From: Phytohabitans rumicis
GTDB lineage: Bacteria; Actinomycetota; Actinomycetes; Mycobacteriales; Micromonosporaceae
Length of the DNA stretch: 64,000 nucleotides
Direction of reading: 5' to 3'
Assembly (NCBI RefSeq): GCF_011764445.1
Contig: NZ_BLPG01000001.1
Coordinates: 9,229,316-9,293,315 of the forward strand
The notes below the pieces were generated by a model. The model ran no database searches, had not been told where the DNA came from, and saw nothing but the letters and a program-made list of their open reading frames with translations. Position numbers and translations under genes: made by a program. Shown piece by piece: positions 35,444 to 46,989 of the stretch (position 1 is the stretch's first letter; every line of letters starts with the position of its first letter).

Positions 35444-36960
35444 GTGCCCGAGCGGCAGGGAGGCGAAGCGCCGCTGTTGGCCTTGTCCGGTGTCCGGAAG
35501 TCGTTCGGCGCCGTGCACGCCCTCATCGACGTGCACCTGGAGCTGTACGCGGGCGAGGCGCACGCGCTGGTAGGGGAGAACGGCGCGGGCAAGTCGACGC
35601 TGGTGAAGGTGCTGGCCGGGGTACACGCCCGGACGCGGGCACGGTGACGCTGGACGGGGAGCCGCTGCTGCTGGGCGGGCCGGCCGACGCGCGGGCCGCC
35701 GGCATCGCGGTGATCTACCAGGAGCCGACGCTGTTTCCGGACCTGTCGGTGGCGGAGAACATCTTCATGGGGCGGCAGCCGCTGCGGGGACTGCGGCGCA
35801 TCGACGGCGCGGCGATGCGGCAGCGGGCGGCCGAGCTGTTCGCGCGGTTGGGCGTACACCTGGATCCGGATCGGCCGGCGCGAGGGCTGTCGATCGCCGA
35901 TCAACAGCTCGTGGAGATCGCGAAGGCGCTGTCTTTTGACGCCCGGATTTTGATCATGGATGAGCCGACGGCGGCGCTGTCCGGCGTGGAGGTCGAGCGG
36001 CTCTTCGCGGTGGTCCGGTCGCTGCGCGAGCACGGTGCGGCGGTGCTGTTCATCTCGCACCGCTTCGACGAGGTGTTCGCGCTCTGCCAGCGGATCACGG
36101 TGATGCGGGACGGGCGGTGGGTGTCCTCGGACCGGGCGGAGGACCTGGACGTGAGCACCCTGGTGCGGCGGATGGTCGGTCGGGAGGTGTCCCAGCTCTT
36201 CCCGAAGGAGGAGACGCGGGCCGGTGAGGTGCTCCTGGACGTGCGCCACCTGACCCGCGACGGCGTCTTCGAGGACGTCAGCTTCGCGGTGCGCGGTGGG
36301 GAGATCGTCGCGCTGGCCGGCCTGGTCGGTGCGGGTCGCAGCGAGGTGGTCCGGGCGGTGTTCGGCGTCGACCGGTACGACTCGGGCGAGATCCGGGTCG
36401 GCGGCACGCGCCTGCCGCGGGGGCGGCCGGCGGCGGCGATGGCGGCCGGGGTGGCGCTGGTGCCGGAGGACCGCCGCCAGCAGGGCCTGGTGATGGAGCT
36501 GTCGATCGAGCGCAACGCCACGCTGACCCGCCGCTGGTCGCTGTCCCGGCTCGGCCTGCTGGGCCGCGGGGCGGAACGGCGCGCCGCGCAGACGTGGACG
36601 CGGCGGTTGCAGGTCAAGGCCGGCCGGCTGGCCGACCCGGTGTCCACATTGTCCGGTGGCAACCAGCAGAAGGTGGTGCTGGCCAAGTGGCTGTCCACGA
36701 TGCCGAAGGTGTTGATCGTGGACGAGCCGACCCGGGGCATCGACGTGGGCACGAAGGCGGAGGTGCACCGGCTGATGTCGCAGCTGGCCGGTGAGGGCGT
36801 GGCCGTGCTGATGGTCTCCAGCGAGTTGCCGGAGGTGTTGGGCATGGCGGACCGCGTGCTGGTCATGCACGAGGGCCGGCTGGTCTCGGAGATCGCCCGG
36901 GAGGCCGCCGACGAGGAGTCGGTGATGCTGGCCGCGACCGGTCAGGGGGCGAAGTCGTGA
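35444..36960 (+). CDS. Sugar ABC transporter ATP-binding protein, rhamnose/ribose type (one frame break)
   Basis: When repaired, a protein of about 505 residues with two ABC domains, as in RbsA, XylG and the rhizobial rhamnose RhaT. Domain 1 has Walker [10 protein letters not shown], signature [16 protein letters not shown] and Walker [13 protein letters not shown]. Domain 2 has a degenerate P-loop (GLVGAGRSE), signature [15 protein letters not shown] and [16 protein letters not shown]. The frame breaks in the CCC run at 35628-35630, and one more C restores [15 protein letters not shown]. The GTG at 35444 is chosen for its GGGAGG site. An ATG at 35417 overlaps the operator. Its stop overlaps the next start. 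Confidence 0.9.
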
Positions 36961-37997
36961 CCACCGCGACCAAGCCGGCCCCCGGCCCCACTCGAGCGCG
37001 CGGCGACGTACGGGGCGCCCACCGGCTGTTCGTGGTGCGGGAGCTGGGCATCGCCCTCGCCCTCATCCTCCTGATCACGGTGACGACGATCTCCAACCCG
37101 CGGTTCCTGAACGCGCAGGGCCGCAAGGACCTGATGCTCGGCGCGACCATCCTGGTCGTGCTGGCCGTCGGGCAGGCCATCGTCGTCATCACCCGCAACG
37201 TCGACCTGTCCGTCGGCTCGGTGCTGGGGCTGTCCGCGTTCGCGACCGGCAAGCTCTTCCTGGCGATGCCGGACGCGCCCATCGTGCTGGCCCTGCTGGC
37301 CGGTGTCGGCCTGGGCCTGCTGTGCGGAATCGTCAACGGCGCGCTGATCGCGGTCGCCCGCGTCCCGGCCCTCGTGGTCACCCTCGGCACGCTGTACGTG
37401 TTCCGCGGCATCGACTACTCGTGGGCGGCCGGGCAGCAGATCAACGCGGCCGACATGCCGCGCGGGTTCAAGAACATGGGCACACAGACCCTGCTCGGGG
37501 TGCCGGTGCTGGCGTTGTTCGCGGTCGTGGTGCTGCTGGTCGCCGGGTTCTACCTGCGCAACTACCGCTCGGGCCGGGAGCTGTACGCGATCGGGTCGGA
37601 CCCGGCCGCGGCCCGGCTGTCCGGGATCCCGGTCGGCAAGCGGGTCTTCGCCGCGATGGCGGTCTCCGGCGGGCTGGCCGGTCTGGCCGGCGTGCTGTAC
37701 GCGGCCCGGTTCGGCACCCTCGACGCCGCCGCCGGCACCGGCATCGAGCTGAACGTGGTCGCCGCCGTCGTCGTGGGCGGGGTGGCCATCTTCGGCGGCT
37801 CCGGCTCGGTGTACGGGGCGGCGCTGGGCGCGGTGCTGCTGTCCACGATCGGTGCCGCGCTGCCGGTACTGCGGATCGACCCGTTCTGGCAGCAGGCGGT
37901 CGTCGGCGCGCTGATCCTGGCCGCGATCGGCCTGGACCGGGCGCTGACCGCCCGGATCGCCCACCGGCTCCGGGGAAGGAGGGCCCGCGGTGCTTAA
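36957..37997 (+). CDS. Sugar ABC transporter permease 1 (rhamnose type)
   Basis: A protein of 346 residues of the branched-chain/ribose permease family with about eight to ten TM helices. The stretches [20 protein letters not shown] and [20 protein letters not shown] are family marks. It forms a heterodimer with the next permease, as expected for rhamnose-type systems, which have two different permeases where ribose systems often have one. The GTG start overlaps the ATPase stop, and its end overlaps the next start by 8 bases. Confidence 0.88.
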   Translation: MTTATKPAPGPTRARGDVRGAHRLFVVRELGIALALILLITVTTISNPRFLNAQGRKDLMLGATILVVLAVGQAIVVITRNVDLSVGSVLGLSAFATGKLFLAMPDAPIVLALLAGVGLGLLCGIVNGALIAVARVPALVVTLGTLYVFRGIDYSWAAGQQINAADMPRGFKNMGTQTLLGVPVLALFAVVVLLVAGFYLRNYRSGRELYAIGSDPAAARLSGIPVGKRVFAAMAVSGGLAGLAGVLYAARFGTLDAAAGTGIELNVVAAVVVGGVAIFGGSGSVYGAALGAVLLSTIGAALPVLRIDPFWQQAVVGALILAAIGLDRALTARIAHRLRGRRARGA

Positions 37998-38961
37998 ACG
38001 ACTGGGTACCTGGGACGTACTGGTCATCGTGGTGCTGGTGGCGGTGATCATCGGCTCGTCGATCCTGGTCGAGGGATTCGCGAGCTCCCGCTTCTGGGGC
38101 TTCCTGCTGCTGGACGTCATCCCGATCGCGCTGATCGCGCTGCCGATGACGCTGATCGTCATCACCGGCGAGATCGACCTGTCGGTCGCCAGCGTGCTCG
38201 GCCTGTCCAGCGCGGTGATGGGCCAGCTGTGGCTGCACGGGCTGCCGCTGCCGCTGATCCTGCCCCTCGTGGTCCTGCTGGGCGCCGTGCTCGGCGCGGT
38301 GAACGGACTGTTCATCACCGGCTTCGGGCTGCCGTCCCTGGCGGTGACGATCGGCACGCTCGCCCTCTACAGAGGACTCGCCTATGTCGTGCTGGGCGAC
38401 AAGGCGGTGGCGGACTTCCCGTTCTCCTGGACCGGAAACATGATCGAGGCGCTGCCCGGCACCACCGTGCCGTGGGTGGCGCTGGTGGTCCTCGTCCTGG
38501 CCGTGGTGTTCGCCGTCGTGCTGCACGCCACCCCGATCGGCCGGGGCCTGTACGCCATCGGCAACAACGACCAGGCCGCGGCGTTCTCCGGCATCTCCGT
38601 GGCCAGGACCAAGTTCTGGCTGTTCGTGCTGACCGGCACGGTCGCCGCGCTGGCCGGGTTCTTCTGGACCATGCGCTACGCGTCCGCCCGCGCCGACAAC
38701 GGCGCCGGCCTGGAACTGTCCGTCGTCGCCGCGGTGCTGCTCGGCGGCGTGTCCATCTTCGGCGGCCGGGGCACGCTCGTCGGCGTCATGGCCGGTGTCC
38801 TGCTGCTGATCACCTTGCGCAACGCCCTGCAACTGGCGGACGTGCCGGCCGACACGCTAACCGTGGTCACCGGCACCCTGCTGATCATCTCGGTCGTCGG
38901 CCCCAACGCGGCCAGCATGCTGCGCGCCCGGATCCGCCGGCGACGACCCGCCACCGCCTGA
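37990..38961 (+). CDS. Sugar ABC transporter permease 2 (rhamnose type)
   Basis: A protein of 323 residues, homologous to the preceding permease (ITGEIDLSVASVLGLSSAVMG, AIGNNDQAAAFSGISVARTK). GGAGG lies 10 bases before the GTG start inside the end of the previous gene, so translation is coupled. The binding-protein gene follows after 72 bases. Confidence 0.88.
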   Translation: MLKRLGTWDVLVIVVLVAVIIGSSILVEGFASSRFWGFLLLDVIPIALIALPMTLIVITGEIDLSVASVLGLSSAVMGQLWLHGLPLPLILPLVVLLGAVLGAVNGLFITGFGLPSLAVTIGTLALYRGLAYVVLGDKAVADFPFSWTGNMIEALPGTTVPWVALVVLVLAVVFAVVLHATPIGRGLYAIGNNDQAAAFSGISVARTKFWLFVLTGTVAALAGFFWTMRYASARADNGAGLELSVVAAVLLGGVSIFGGRGTLVGVMAGVLLLITLRNALQLADVPADTLTVVTGTLLIISVVGPNAASMLRARIRRRRPATA

Positions 38962-39033
38962 CCCACTCCGTGCCCGTCTCGTCGACCAACCCATCCCGTC
39001 GACCACCCGTTATGTGAAGAAAGGACCGAAGCT

Positions 39034-40082
39034 ATGAGAGCGATAAAGGCCGGCGCGTCCGTCCTCGCCCTGTCCATGCTGCTGGCGACCGGGGCGTGCG
39101 CGGACGACGAAAGCGACACCCCGTCCGGCGGGAACGCCACCGCCGGTGCGGGTGGGTCGATCAAGGAGGGGTTGAGCGTCGCGTTCCTGCCCAAGCAGGT
39201 CAACAACCCGTACTTCACCACCTCCGACAACGGCGGCAAGGCCGCGGTCGAGGAGTTCAAGGGGAGTACAAGGAGGTCGGCCCATCCGAGGCATCGGCGT
39301 CCTCGCAGGTGTCGTACATCAACACGCTGACCCAGCAGGGCTCCGACGTGATCGTGATCTCCGCGAACGACCCGAACGCGATCTGCGGCGCGATCGGCCA
39401 GGCCCGGCAGGGTGGGGCGAAGGTGGTCACGTTCGACTCGGACACCAACAAGGACTGCCGGGACCTGTTCGTCAACCAGGTCACCGCGCAGGGCATCGCG
39501 GAGAACCAGGTCAAGCTGATCTCGGACCAGATCGGCGGCGCCGGGAAGATCGCCATCCTGTCGGCAACGGCGAACGCGACCAACCAGAACGCCTGGATCG
39601 ACCTGATGAAGACCGAACTGAAAAAGCCCGAATACAGCAAGATCGAGCTGGTCACGGTCGCCTACGGCAACGACGACGACCAGAAGTCGTTCCAGGAGAC
39701 CCAGGGGCTGCTCGCGTCGTACCCGGATCTGAAGGGCATCATCTCGCCCACGACGGTGGGTGTCGCGGCGGCGGCGCGGTATCTGTCCGGGTCGCAGTAC
39801 AAGGGCAAGGTCGCGCTGACCGGGCTGGGCACGCCGAACCAGATGCGTGAGTTCGTGAAGGACGGCACGGTCAAGAACTTCGCCCTGTGGAACCCGGCCG
39901 ACCTGGGCTACCTGGCCGCGTACGCCGGCGCGGCGCTGGCCTCCGGGATGATCACCGGCAAGGAGGGCGAGAAGTTCACCGCCGGCAAGCTCGGCGAGTA
40001 CACCATCGGCGCGGACAGCGTGGTCGTGCTCGGCCCGCCGACCGTCTTCGACTCCGCCAACATCGACCAGTTCAACTTCTGA
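39034..40082 (+). CDS. rhaS: Rhamnose-type ABC substrate-binding lipoprotein (one frame break)
   Basis: When repaired, a lipoprotein of about 349 residues. The signal peptide ends in ATGAC, with the lipid-bearing Cys near residue 22. The mature protein carries stretches I recognise from rhamnose-binding RhaS proteins: FLPKQVNNPYF, VGPSEASASSQVSYINTLTQ, ISATTVG-like ISPTTVGVAAAARYLS and LGPPTVFDSANIDQFNF. The frame breaks at the GGGG at 39261-39264, and one more G gives EEFKGEYKEVGPSEA. AAGGA precedes the ATG. It completes the importer, but no rhamnose isomerase, kinase or aldolase gene is adjacent. Confidence 0.87.
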
Positions 40083-40140
40083 CCGACAAACCCGGCGCCG
40101 GCTCTCCGCCGGCGCCGGGGCAGTGGGGCCTGACCCCGGC

Positions 40141-43100
40141 TCACATCGGCGGTGGCTCGATGTCGCACTCGGCCCGCTTGCCCCGGGCCGCGTCGAGGTG
40201 CTCCGGGTGGTCCGCGCCGAGCACCCGCGCCAGGTCCGCGAGAGCCTGGTTGTGCAACGCGTGCCCGCCGGCCAGGTCGCCGGTTGCCCGCAGGTCGAAC
40301 GCGGCGTTGGCCGCGCACGCCAAGGTGTACGGATGCCCGTCGCCCCGCACCCGGCGGGAGATCGCCAGCGTGCGTGCGGACAGCTCCCTGGCCCCGGCCA
40401 GGTCGTGGTGCAGGGCGAGGTCGTTGGCGACGCCGTTGGCCACGCACAGGGTGTATTCGTGGTCGGGTCCCAGCGTCTCCAGCATGGCCTTGTGCGTCTT
40501 CTCGTCCAGCTCCCGGGCCGCGCGCGCATCACCCTGGGCGCGCAGGATGATGGCCAGGTTGGTGGCGGCGGCCAGGGTCAGCGGATGCCGCTCCCCGAAC
40601 ATCCGCTGGTAGCGGCTCACCGCTTCGGTGGCCGGGCCCAGCGCCATGCCCAGCTGATCGGTGGCGCGCAGCGCGTTGACGTAACTCGTGGTCGCCGCGA
40701 GGACGTGTTCGTGGTCCGGCCGGAACAGTGCGTGCACCGCGCGGTAGTGCTCCTGGACCAGGCTGAGCGCCTCACCGTACCGCCCCAGCTTACGGGTCGC
40801 GATCGCGATCGTGCGGGCCGCCAGCAGCACCTCGATGTGGCCGTCGCCGAGCTGGTCGCGGTACGCCGGCCAGGTGGCCCGCTGCAGCTCCAGCGCCTCG
40901 GCGTAGCGCCCCAACGCGTAGAGGTCGCGGGCGACGTTCGCCTGGCTGGACAGCGTCCAGAGATGAGTCGTGCCAAGGATTTCCGCCCACCCGCTCGCGG
41001 TGGCCCGGTCGATCCGGTACGCCTCGGCGAAGTCGCCGAGCAGGCGCAGGCTGGTCGCCACGCCGTCGCGGGCCCGCTGGGTTTCGGCGTCTTCGTCCCC
41101 GAGGACGCGACTGTGCCGGGCCAGGTTGTCGACCTCCAGGTCGTACGCCGCCCGCAGCTCGCCGGCGATCCGCAGGTCGGCGCCGAGTCGGCGCATCGCC
41201 TGGAACGTGAACTCGTGATCCTCGCCCCTGGTCGCGCGGAGCCGCTCGAACGCGTCGGTGGTCAAGGCCCGTGCCGCCTGGTATTCGCCGAGCGACCGGA
41301 GAGCGTCCGCCAGGTGGAGGGCCGCGAGCAAGGTCAATTCCGCATCGGAGCCAAAGTGCGTGCGCCATTCCGCGACAGCCGTCTCACCGACTCGGCGGGC
41401 GCCCTCGTAGTCGCCGGTGACCCACAGGTACCGGATCTGGTCGAGCACCACCCGGCGGGCGTCCTCGTCGTCCGCGTCGATCAACTCGGCCGCCAGCACG
41501 TGCGGCCCGATCTCGGCGTACGTCCGCCAGGCGGCGGGGTCGTCCGGGCTGGCCGGGTTCGCCGACGCCAGCAGGCGGTGCACGTTGGATCTGGCCTCCT
41601 GGTACCGCTCCGGCGAGAGGCGATCGCGCATGACCAACCGGACCAGCCGGTGCACCTGCATCCGCTGGTCGGGGTCCACCTTCGCCAGCCCGTAGCGGCG
41701 CAGCTCGCGGATCGCGCGACTCAGGGGGACCGCACTGCCCAGTAGCTGGTGGAGCGGCTCGGACATCGCCGCGTCGCGGCCCCTACGCAGCACCGCGACG
41801 GAGATCGGCTCCGGGGCGAGGAACGCGAACAGCTCCATCACCTGGGCGGCCGCCGGCGAGATCGCACGCAGCTTCTCCAGTGCCAGGCCGACGAACGCAG
41901 CCACGGTGACCGGGTACGACGTCGGCCTGCCCTCGGACAACAGGCCCCCGATGTGCTCGTCCAGCAGTTGGAGGTATTCCGCGATCGGCATGCCGGTGGC
42001 GGCCTGCCAGGTCGCGGCCTGGTCCAACGCCAGCGGGAGATCACCGAGCCGCTCGGCCAGCCGGTCGGCGTCGTCCACGGAGATCACATCGGCGCGCCTG
42101 CGCAGCAGCTCGACGCTCTCGTCCCGGCGGAAGACGTCGACCTCGATCGAGTCCCAGACCTGCGCCCACTCCTGGTTCCGGGAGGTCAGGACGACGTGCC
42201 CGCCCGCCGCCGGCACAAGGGGCTCGATGATGTCCGGGTCGTCCGCGTTGTCGAGGACCAGCAGCCAGCGTGCCGGGCTGACAGCCAACGCGTCCAGCAC
42301 GACCCGGGCCGTCTCGAAGCGGTCCTCGCTGACGGGCAGACCCAGTCGCGGTGCCAACTCCGCCAGCGTGGCAACGACCGACGACCGTTGCTCCGCCGGC
42401 ACCCAGCAGACGATGTCGTAGTCGGCGGCGAACCGGTAGACGTACTCCAGCACCAGTTGCGTCTTCCCGACGCCGCCCATGCCCTGCAAGGTCTGCGGCC
42501 GCACCACCGCCCGGGACGAGCTCTGCAACGCCTCCCGCAAGCGCTCCAGCAGATCCTCGCGTCCGGTGAAGTCCGGGTTGCGGATCGGCACGCCGGCCCA
42601 GATGCGGACGGACTCCGCCTCCGTGGGTACGGTCACGACGGGCCGTTCTTGCACCCTCCGCTCCACCCGTACCGTGTCGAGCGCGACGTGCACGGCGGGC
42701 AGCGAGTGGGCGAGGGCCGGGTGCTGCGCGGCCATCTCCCGCAGCAGCTCGCGGGCCGACTCGTCGTTGACCTCGGTCAGCGCGACCGCGACCGGGATGC
42801 GGACGTCGACACCCAGGCCGGCGTCGGCCAGCACCCGCTGGAGCGCCTCCCCGTGCTCCGGGCCCACCCGCACCAGGGCGCGCGCGGCCTCCAGCCGTAG
42901 GTCCATCCGCAGCGAGGTGTCGGTGACGCAGGAGTGCAGCTCGTCCTCGCCGGCCCGGGAGCCGTCGCCGGCCAGCGCGAGCGCGCTGGTGAGCCGGAAC
43001 GCGGAGCCGCGCGGCTGATTCTCCAGCGACAGCCGGTACGCGTGCCGCGCCAGCGGGCCCGGCGGCGTGCGCTCCGGCAACCCGGGCTCCGGCTCGACAT

Positions 43101-45083
43101 CCGTCGCCGGAGCGTCGGCGTCGTGCTCGCCGCCGCGCCGGCGCAGCTGCTGAAACGCCCAGGCGCGGGCGCGCAGCTCCAATGCCGGCGTCTGCGCCAT
43201 GCGACGCAGGTACCGGCTCTGCCCGTCGACCTGGTCGAGGGCGTCGGCGACGAGCACCCTGGCCCACGGCAGGGCGGTGTCGTCCTCGACGATGCCGACG
43301 AGTCTGTTCGCCAAACCCTTGTCGGACAGGAGATCGACAAGGACGCGCAGCGCCTCGGGGGCGGTCGGATCCTCGGCGGTCAGCTGCCCGATGAGGGCGT
43401 CGATCACCCGGCGCCGCAGCGGCACCGACACGTCGATGCCGTCGGCCAGCACGTCACCGGCGGCCACCACGTCCGCGCCCAGGCTGTCCAGCAGGGTCTG
43501 GACGAGGGGGTCGGCGGGCGCCAGGCTGCGCGCCAGGACGAAGAGCGCGAGGTTGCGCGACTCCGGGCTGCGCACGTCGGCGAACCAGGTGGCGGACTCG
43601 AACTGCTTCGCCCGGGGACCCGCGCCGAGGTACTCGGCCAGGCTGTGGTGGGTGAAGGCGAGGTCGCCGCGGTGCGGTGCGAGAACGCCCGTGCTGGTCA
43701 GCACGGCCCGTAGGTGCCGTTTCCAACCGGGCACGCCGTCGAACGCCTGCGCCGGCGCGTGGCTCGCCACCCACGTCTCCGCGCGGGCGGTGATCGGCGA
43801 CACCGCGCCGGTCAGGTAGGCGTCGGCGAGGTGTTCGAGCAGCACCATCCGGTTGTCCCGCAGCCACTGCCAGGCCTGGGCGCCCGCGGCGCCGGACCGC
43901 TTGAACTCCCGCGCCAGCCGGTCCAGTTGCTCCCTCGTCTGCCGGCGGCCGTCCACGAGATGCTCGACGAACCGCTCGTACAGCCCGGCCCGGCTGGTCG
44001 GCAGCGGTTGGTCCTGATCGCTCTCGAATACCAGGGCCGCGATGGTCGCCAGCAACGGAACCCGTACGACGTTGCGCAGCCGGGCGGACAGCAGCCGGCT
44101 GCCGAACAGGTCCGCCGCCGTCCGGGCCTCCTGCTCCGGGGCGCGCGCCAGGAACCAGTTCGTGGCGAACGTCCGGATGTCGGTCTCGCTGAACGGACGC
44201 AGCACGAACTCGCCGACGCGCCGGGAGCGTACGTCGGCGAGCTCGCCGTAGGGCAGCGGCCGGGTCGTGACGAAGAAGCGGAACGGCGCGCCATCGTCCG
44301 ACAGCCATGCCGTCAGGCTGCCCAGCACCTGGGACCGCTCGTGCGGCCGGAGCACCTCGTCGAGGCCGTCCACGAGCACGAGCCACGGCACCCCCGGCAG
44401 CGGATGATCGTCAAACCGGACGCCGTCCGCGCCGGCCGCCAGGCGACGGGTGGCGTCCAGCAGGGCGTCCGGCAGGCTCCGGCCGACCAGGTACCGCGCC
44501 GGAAGCGCGATCGGCACGGCGGCGCCGAACGGCGCGTCATCCGGACGGCTGTTGCGCCGTGCCGCCAACCACCACGCGCACTGCTCGTACACCAGCTGGG
44601 CGGCGAGCGTCGACTTGCCCATGCCGGGACCCGACACCACCAGCACGTTCGGGAACGCGTCGGCGTGCTGGCCGAACACCTCACGCACCGTCAACAGGCC
44701 CGGCACGCCCGCCTGGCCGGTCACGAGCCCGCGCGCCGAACGCTCCACGCGCTGCTCCACATAGATCTTCGGCAGGGCCGGCGCGTGTCCGTCGAAGAAC
44801 TGGTAGCGGTGGTGGCTCGCGTCTTCCCACTGCGAGCGCAGCAACGCCTTGAGGTCCGGTCCCAGCGGCAGCGGCCCACGCTCCAGCGTCAGCAGGCGAA
44901 CAGGCCCAGGACCCCACCGATCCACAGCCACCGCCGCGCGACCGGAACCGCTGGGCGGCCGGCCTCGTCGCCGCGCGGCGGAAGGCTCAACCGGACCGCC
45001 ACGGCCAGGCTGGTCACACCGGCCAGGGCGCCCACGACGGAGCCCACCTTGTCGGCGACGTCGAGCCACAGTGGAACGGCCAC
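40141..45083 (-). CDS. Giant double-STAND protein: TM-NACHT-HEAT-NB-ARC-TPR (one frame break)
   Basis: When repaired, a protein of about 1647 residues with two complete NTPase modules. Two TM helices (residues 11-30 and 51-67) anchor the N-terminus. A NACHT module follows with Walker A SGPGMGKST near 153 and Walker B WLVLVDGLDEVL near 230, then HEAT-like helices. A second, NB-ARC module starts with IWAGVPIRNPDFTGRE, has Walker A GMGGVGKTQ near 868 and WLLVLDNADDPD. TPRs from about 1160 to the end include the family segment GERHPLTLAAATNLA. The second half matches the TPR protein of FxSxx-COOH systems. I see no FxSxx peptide gene or radical SAM gene nearby. The frame breaks at the GG at 44895-44896 (plus strand), and one more base joins VLGLFALLTLERGP. 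It probably senses a ligand and oligomerises, but has no recognised effector domain. Confidence 0.87.
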
Positions 45084-45111
45084 GCGCTCAGGCTAGGGGA
45101 TCCTGACGAGG

Positions 45112-45579
45112 CTACCGGGCTCGTACGAGGGGCAGGTACACCTCGTCGACGATCTCGATGAGGACCTCGTCGGGCGCCGCGGGCACGCCTCGGGTGACGA
45201 ACTCGTTGCGGAGCAGGACGATGGCGACGGTCGCGACGCGCGGGTGCAGTGATTCCGGGGAGGCTTCCCCGCGTGCGACGGCGCGTCCCAGGATGACCAG
45301 CCAGGTGGCCGCCGCGGCGTCGGTGGACTGCTCACCCAGCTGCGCCAGGAGGGCCTGCGCGCCGCCGGCCGCGGCGATGAGATCGCGCAGGATCATGCCG
45401 AGCGGGGAGCTCCAGTGCCGGTTCGCGCGGCGCAGCATCTCCAGGACGTCGGCGCGCAGATCGCTGGTGTCCGGGGGTTGGATGGTCGTGGTCAGCTGCC
45501 GGTAGGCGGCGACGCCGAGGGCGAGACGGTCCGGCCAGCGGCGGTAGATCGCGTTCTTCGTTGTTGCCGATCTGGTAGA
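45112..45579 (-). pseudogene. TetR-family regulator remnant lacking its N-terminus
   Basis: The reading frame shows the second half of a TetR helix-turn-helix (ATTKNAIYRRWPDRLALGV) and a complete C-terminal domain ending at 45112. Directly upstream, where about 40 N-terminal residues should be, there is an in-frame TGA (45582-45580) and no HTH beginning in any frame. The start has therefore been lost, and a shift within a run does not repair it. It is a decayed gene next to the giant STAND gene, only 28 bases from that gene's start. Confidence 0.7.
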
Positions 45580-45612
45580 TCAGGTACCACCGCTGCTGCG
45601 CCCGTCATCATC

Positions 45613-45825
45613 ATGGCGCTGGCCGGGCTCGGGCCGCCGGGTGAGTCCCTGGCGACGCTCGTCCTGAACTACTACTACGGTGGGGTGCCTGCCGGACCAT
45701 CAATCGGAGATCATTTCTTCTGGCGCCATACGACGGTTCTGTACGACGCCGGCGTAACGTCGTTTGCTTGGGGCCACTGCTCGGCCTGGGGCGTGGAGTA
45801 CAGCAACGGGACGCGTAGCTACTGA
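45613..45825 (+). CDS. Short open frame of uncertain reality
   Basis: A 70-residue frame with high G/C at third positions and an unusual composition (LNYYYGG, FFWRHTTVLYDAG, CSAWGVEY). It has no ribosome binding site and no family that I recognise. It fills the place where the TetR gene lost its N-terminus and may be the tail of another broken gene. The rest of 45580-45903 holds nothing I can support. Confidence 0.25.
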   Translation: MALAGLGPPGESLATLVLNYYYGGVPAGPSIGDHFFWRHTTVLYDAGVTSFAWGHCSAWGVEYSNGTRSY

Positions 45826-45903
45826 AGACGATCGCCGGTGTGCTTGGGAAAATTTGCCGCGGACCGTTCGAGCACCTCCGGCCAAGGGTGGGACCGCCAC
45901 GAC

Positions 45904-46971
45904 ATGGACATACTTGCGAACGCGGGGCGGGCGCTCGGCTGCACGCTGGCGGCCGTGGAGACGCTGCGCAGCAGTTCACGGAGCCAGGTGGTCCGGGCGA
46001 CGGTGGACGGCGGGCCGGGCACGGTCATCGTCAAGGCGCACGCGCCGGGGTTCGCCGACCACTGGTCGCGGGAGTCGGCGGCCCTGGCGGTGCTGCGCGG
46101 GCGCGGGCTGCCCGTACCGGACCTCATCGCTGCCGTCGATGACCCGCCGCTGGTGGTGCTGGCGGACGTCGGCGACGGGCCGAGCCTCGCCGACGCGCTC
46201 CTGGGCGACGATGCCGGTGTGGCGACGCAGCGGCTGTACTGGTGGGCCGATGCGCTCGCCACGGTCCACGCGGCCACCACCGGCGACGGACCGCGATTCG
46301 CCGCCGCCCTGGGCGGCGTCTCCTCGCTGGATTCCATGCCGGATCTCCTGGCGCTCGCAGCCGATCTGCTGGCCGCGCGGCTGCCGACCCTTGGCGTGGT
46401 ACCCGGAGCGAAGGCATTGGCGGAGTTGAGCGGTGCCGCCGCCGCGCTCGGCCCGGGCGGGTGGGCGCTGACCCCCGCGGACGCGTGCCCCGACAACAAC
46501 GTGGTCACACCGGCGGGGTTGGTGCTGGTGGACTTCGAGCAGGCCGCGATGCGCCACGTGGCCTGGGATGCCGCCTATCTGCTCGTACCGTGGCCATCGT
46601 GTTGGTGCTCGTGGGGCCTGCCGGCCGAGGTCGCTGACGCCGCGCTGGCGCGGTGGCGGACCGCGGTGGGTCCGAGCATTCCGGTCGTTAGTGACGCGGC
46701 ATTCGACCGGGACCTCGATGTGGCGGTGGCCGCTTGCGCGTTGCTGTCCACGGGGTGGTTTCTCGCCGGGGCGCTCGATGAGGAGCGCGAGGCTCCGGGT
46801 GGCGGGACTTCGGGCCCCACCCGACGTGCCGTCATCCAGCACCGGATGCGGCTCACGGCGCAGCGCCACGCCGTGGTGCCGGCGCTCGCCGACCTGGCCG
46901 ACGAGATCCTCGCCGCGACCGTGCAGCGCTGGGGTGACCTGCGATTGCAAACCGCCCCAGCCTTCCGCTGA
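45904..46971 (+). CDS. APH-family phosphotransferase-like protein
   Basis: A protein of about 355 residues with the aminoglycoside phosphotransferase/choline kinase fold. The nucleotide-binding lysine lies in GTVIVKAHAPG near residue 42. The catalytic loop reads TPADACPDNNVV near 193, in place of the usual HGDxxxxN. The catalytic Asp is kept, but His is Ala or Asp, so activity is uncertain. The DFE-type metal motif is LVDFEQAAMRHVAWDAAYLL near 208. The substrate is unknown. The ATG at 45904 is preferred over an upstream in-frame ATG at 45838 because the conserved part starts right after it. TetR remnants lie on both sides. Confidence 0.75.
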   Translation: MDILANAGRALGCTLAAVETLRSSSRSQVVRATVDGGPGTVIVKAHAPGFADHWSRESAALAVLRGRGLPVPDLIAAVDDPPLVVLADVGDGPSLADALLGDDAGVATQRLYWWADALATVHAATTGDGPRFAAALGGVSSLDSMPDLLALAADLLAARLPTLGVVPGAKALAELSGAAAALGPGGWALTPADACPDNNVVTPAGLVLVDFEQAAMRHVAWDAAYLLVPWPSCWCSWGLPAEVADAALARWRTAVGPSIPVVSDAAFDRDLDVAVAACALLSTGWFLAGALDEEREAPGGGTSGPTRRAVIQHRMRLTAQRHAVVPALADLADEILAATVQRWGDLRLQTAPAFR

Positions 46972-46989
46972 GGTCCCGGGGCTCCGCCC

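Noticed and set aside
40141-45083. A complete FxSxx-COOH peptide system
   Set aside because: Only the TPR/NB-ARC partner is seen. No short peptide ending in FxSxx and no radical SAM maturase is nearby.
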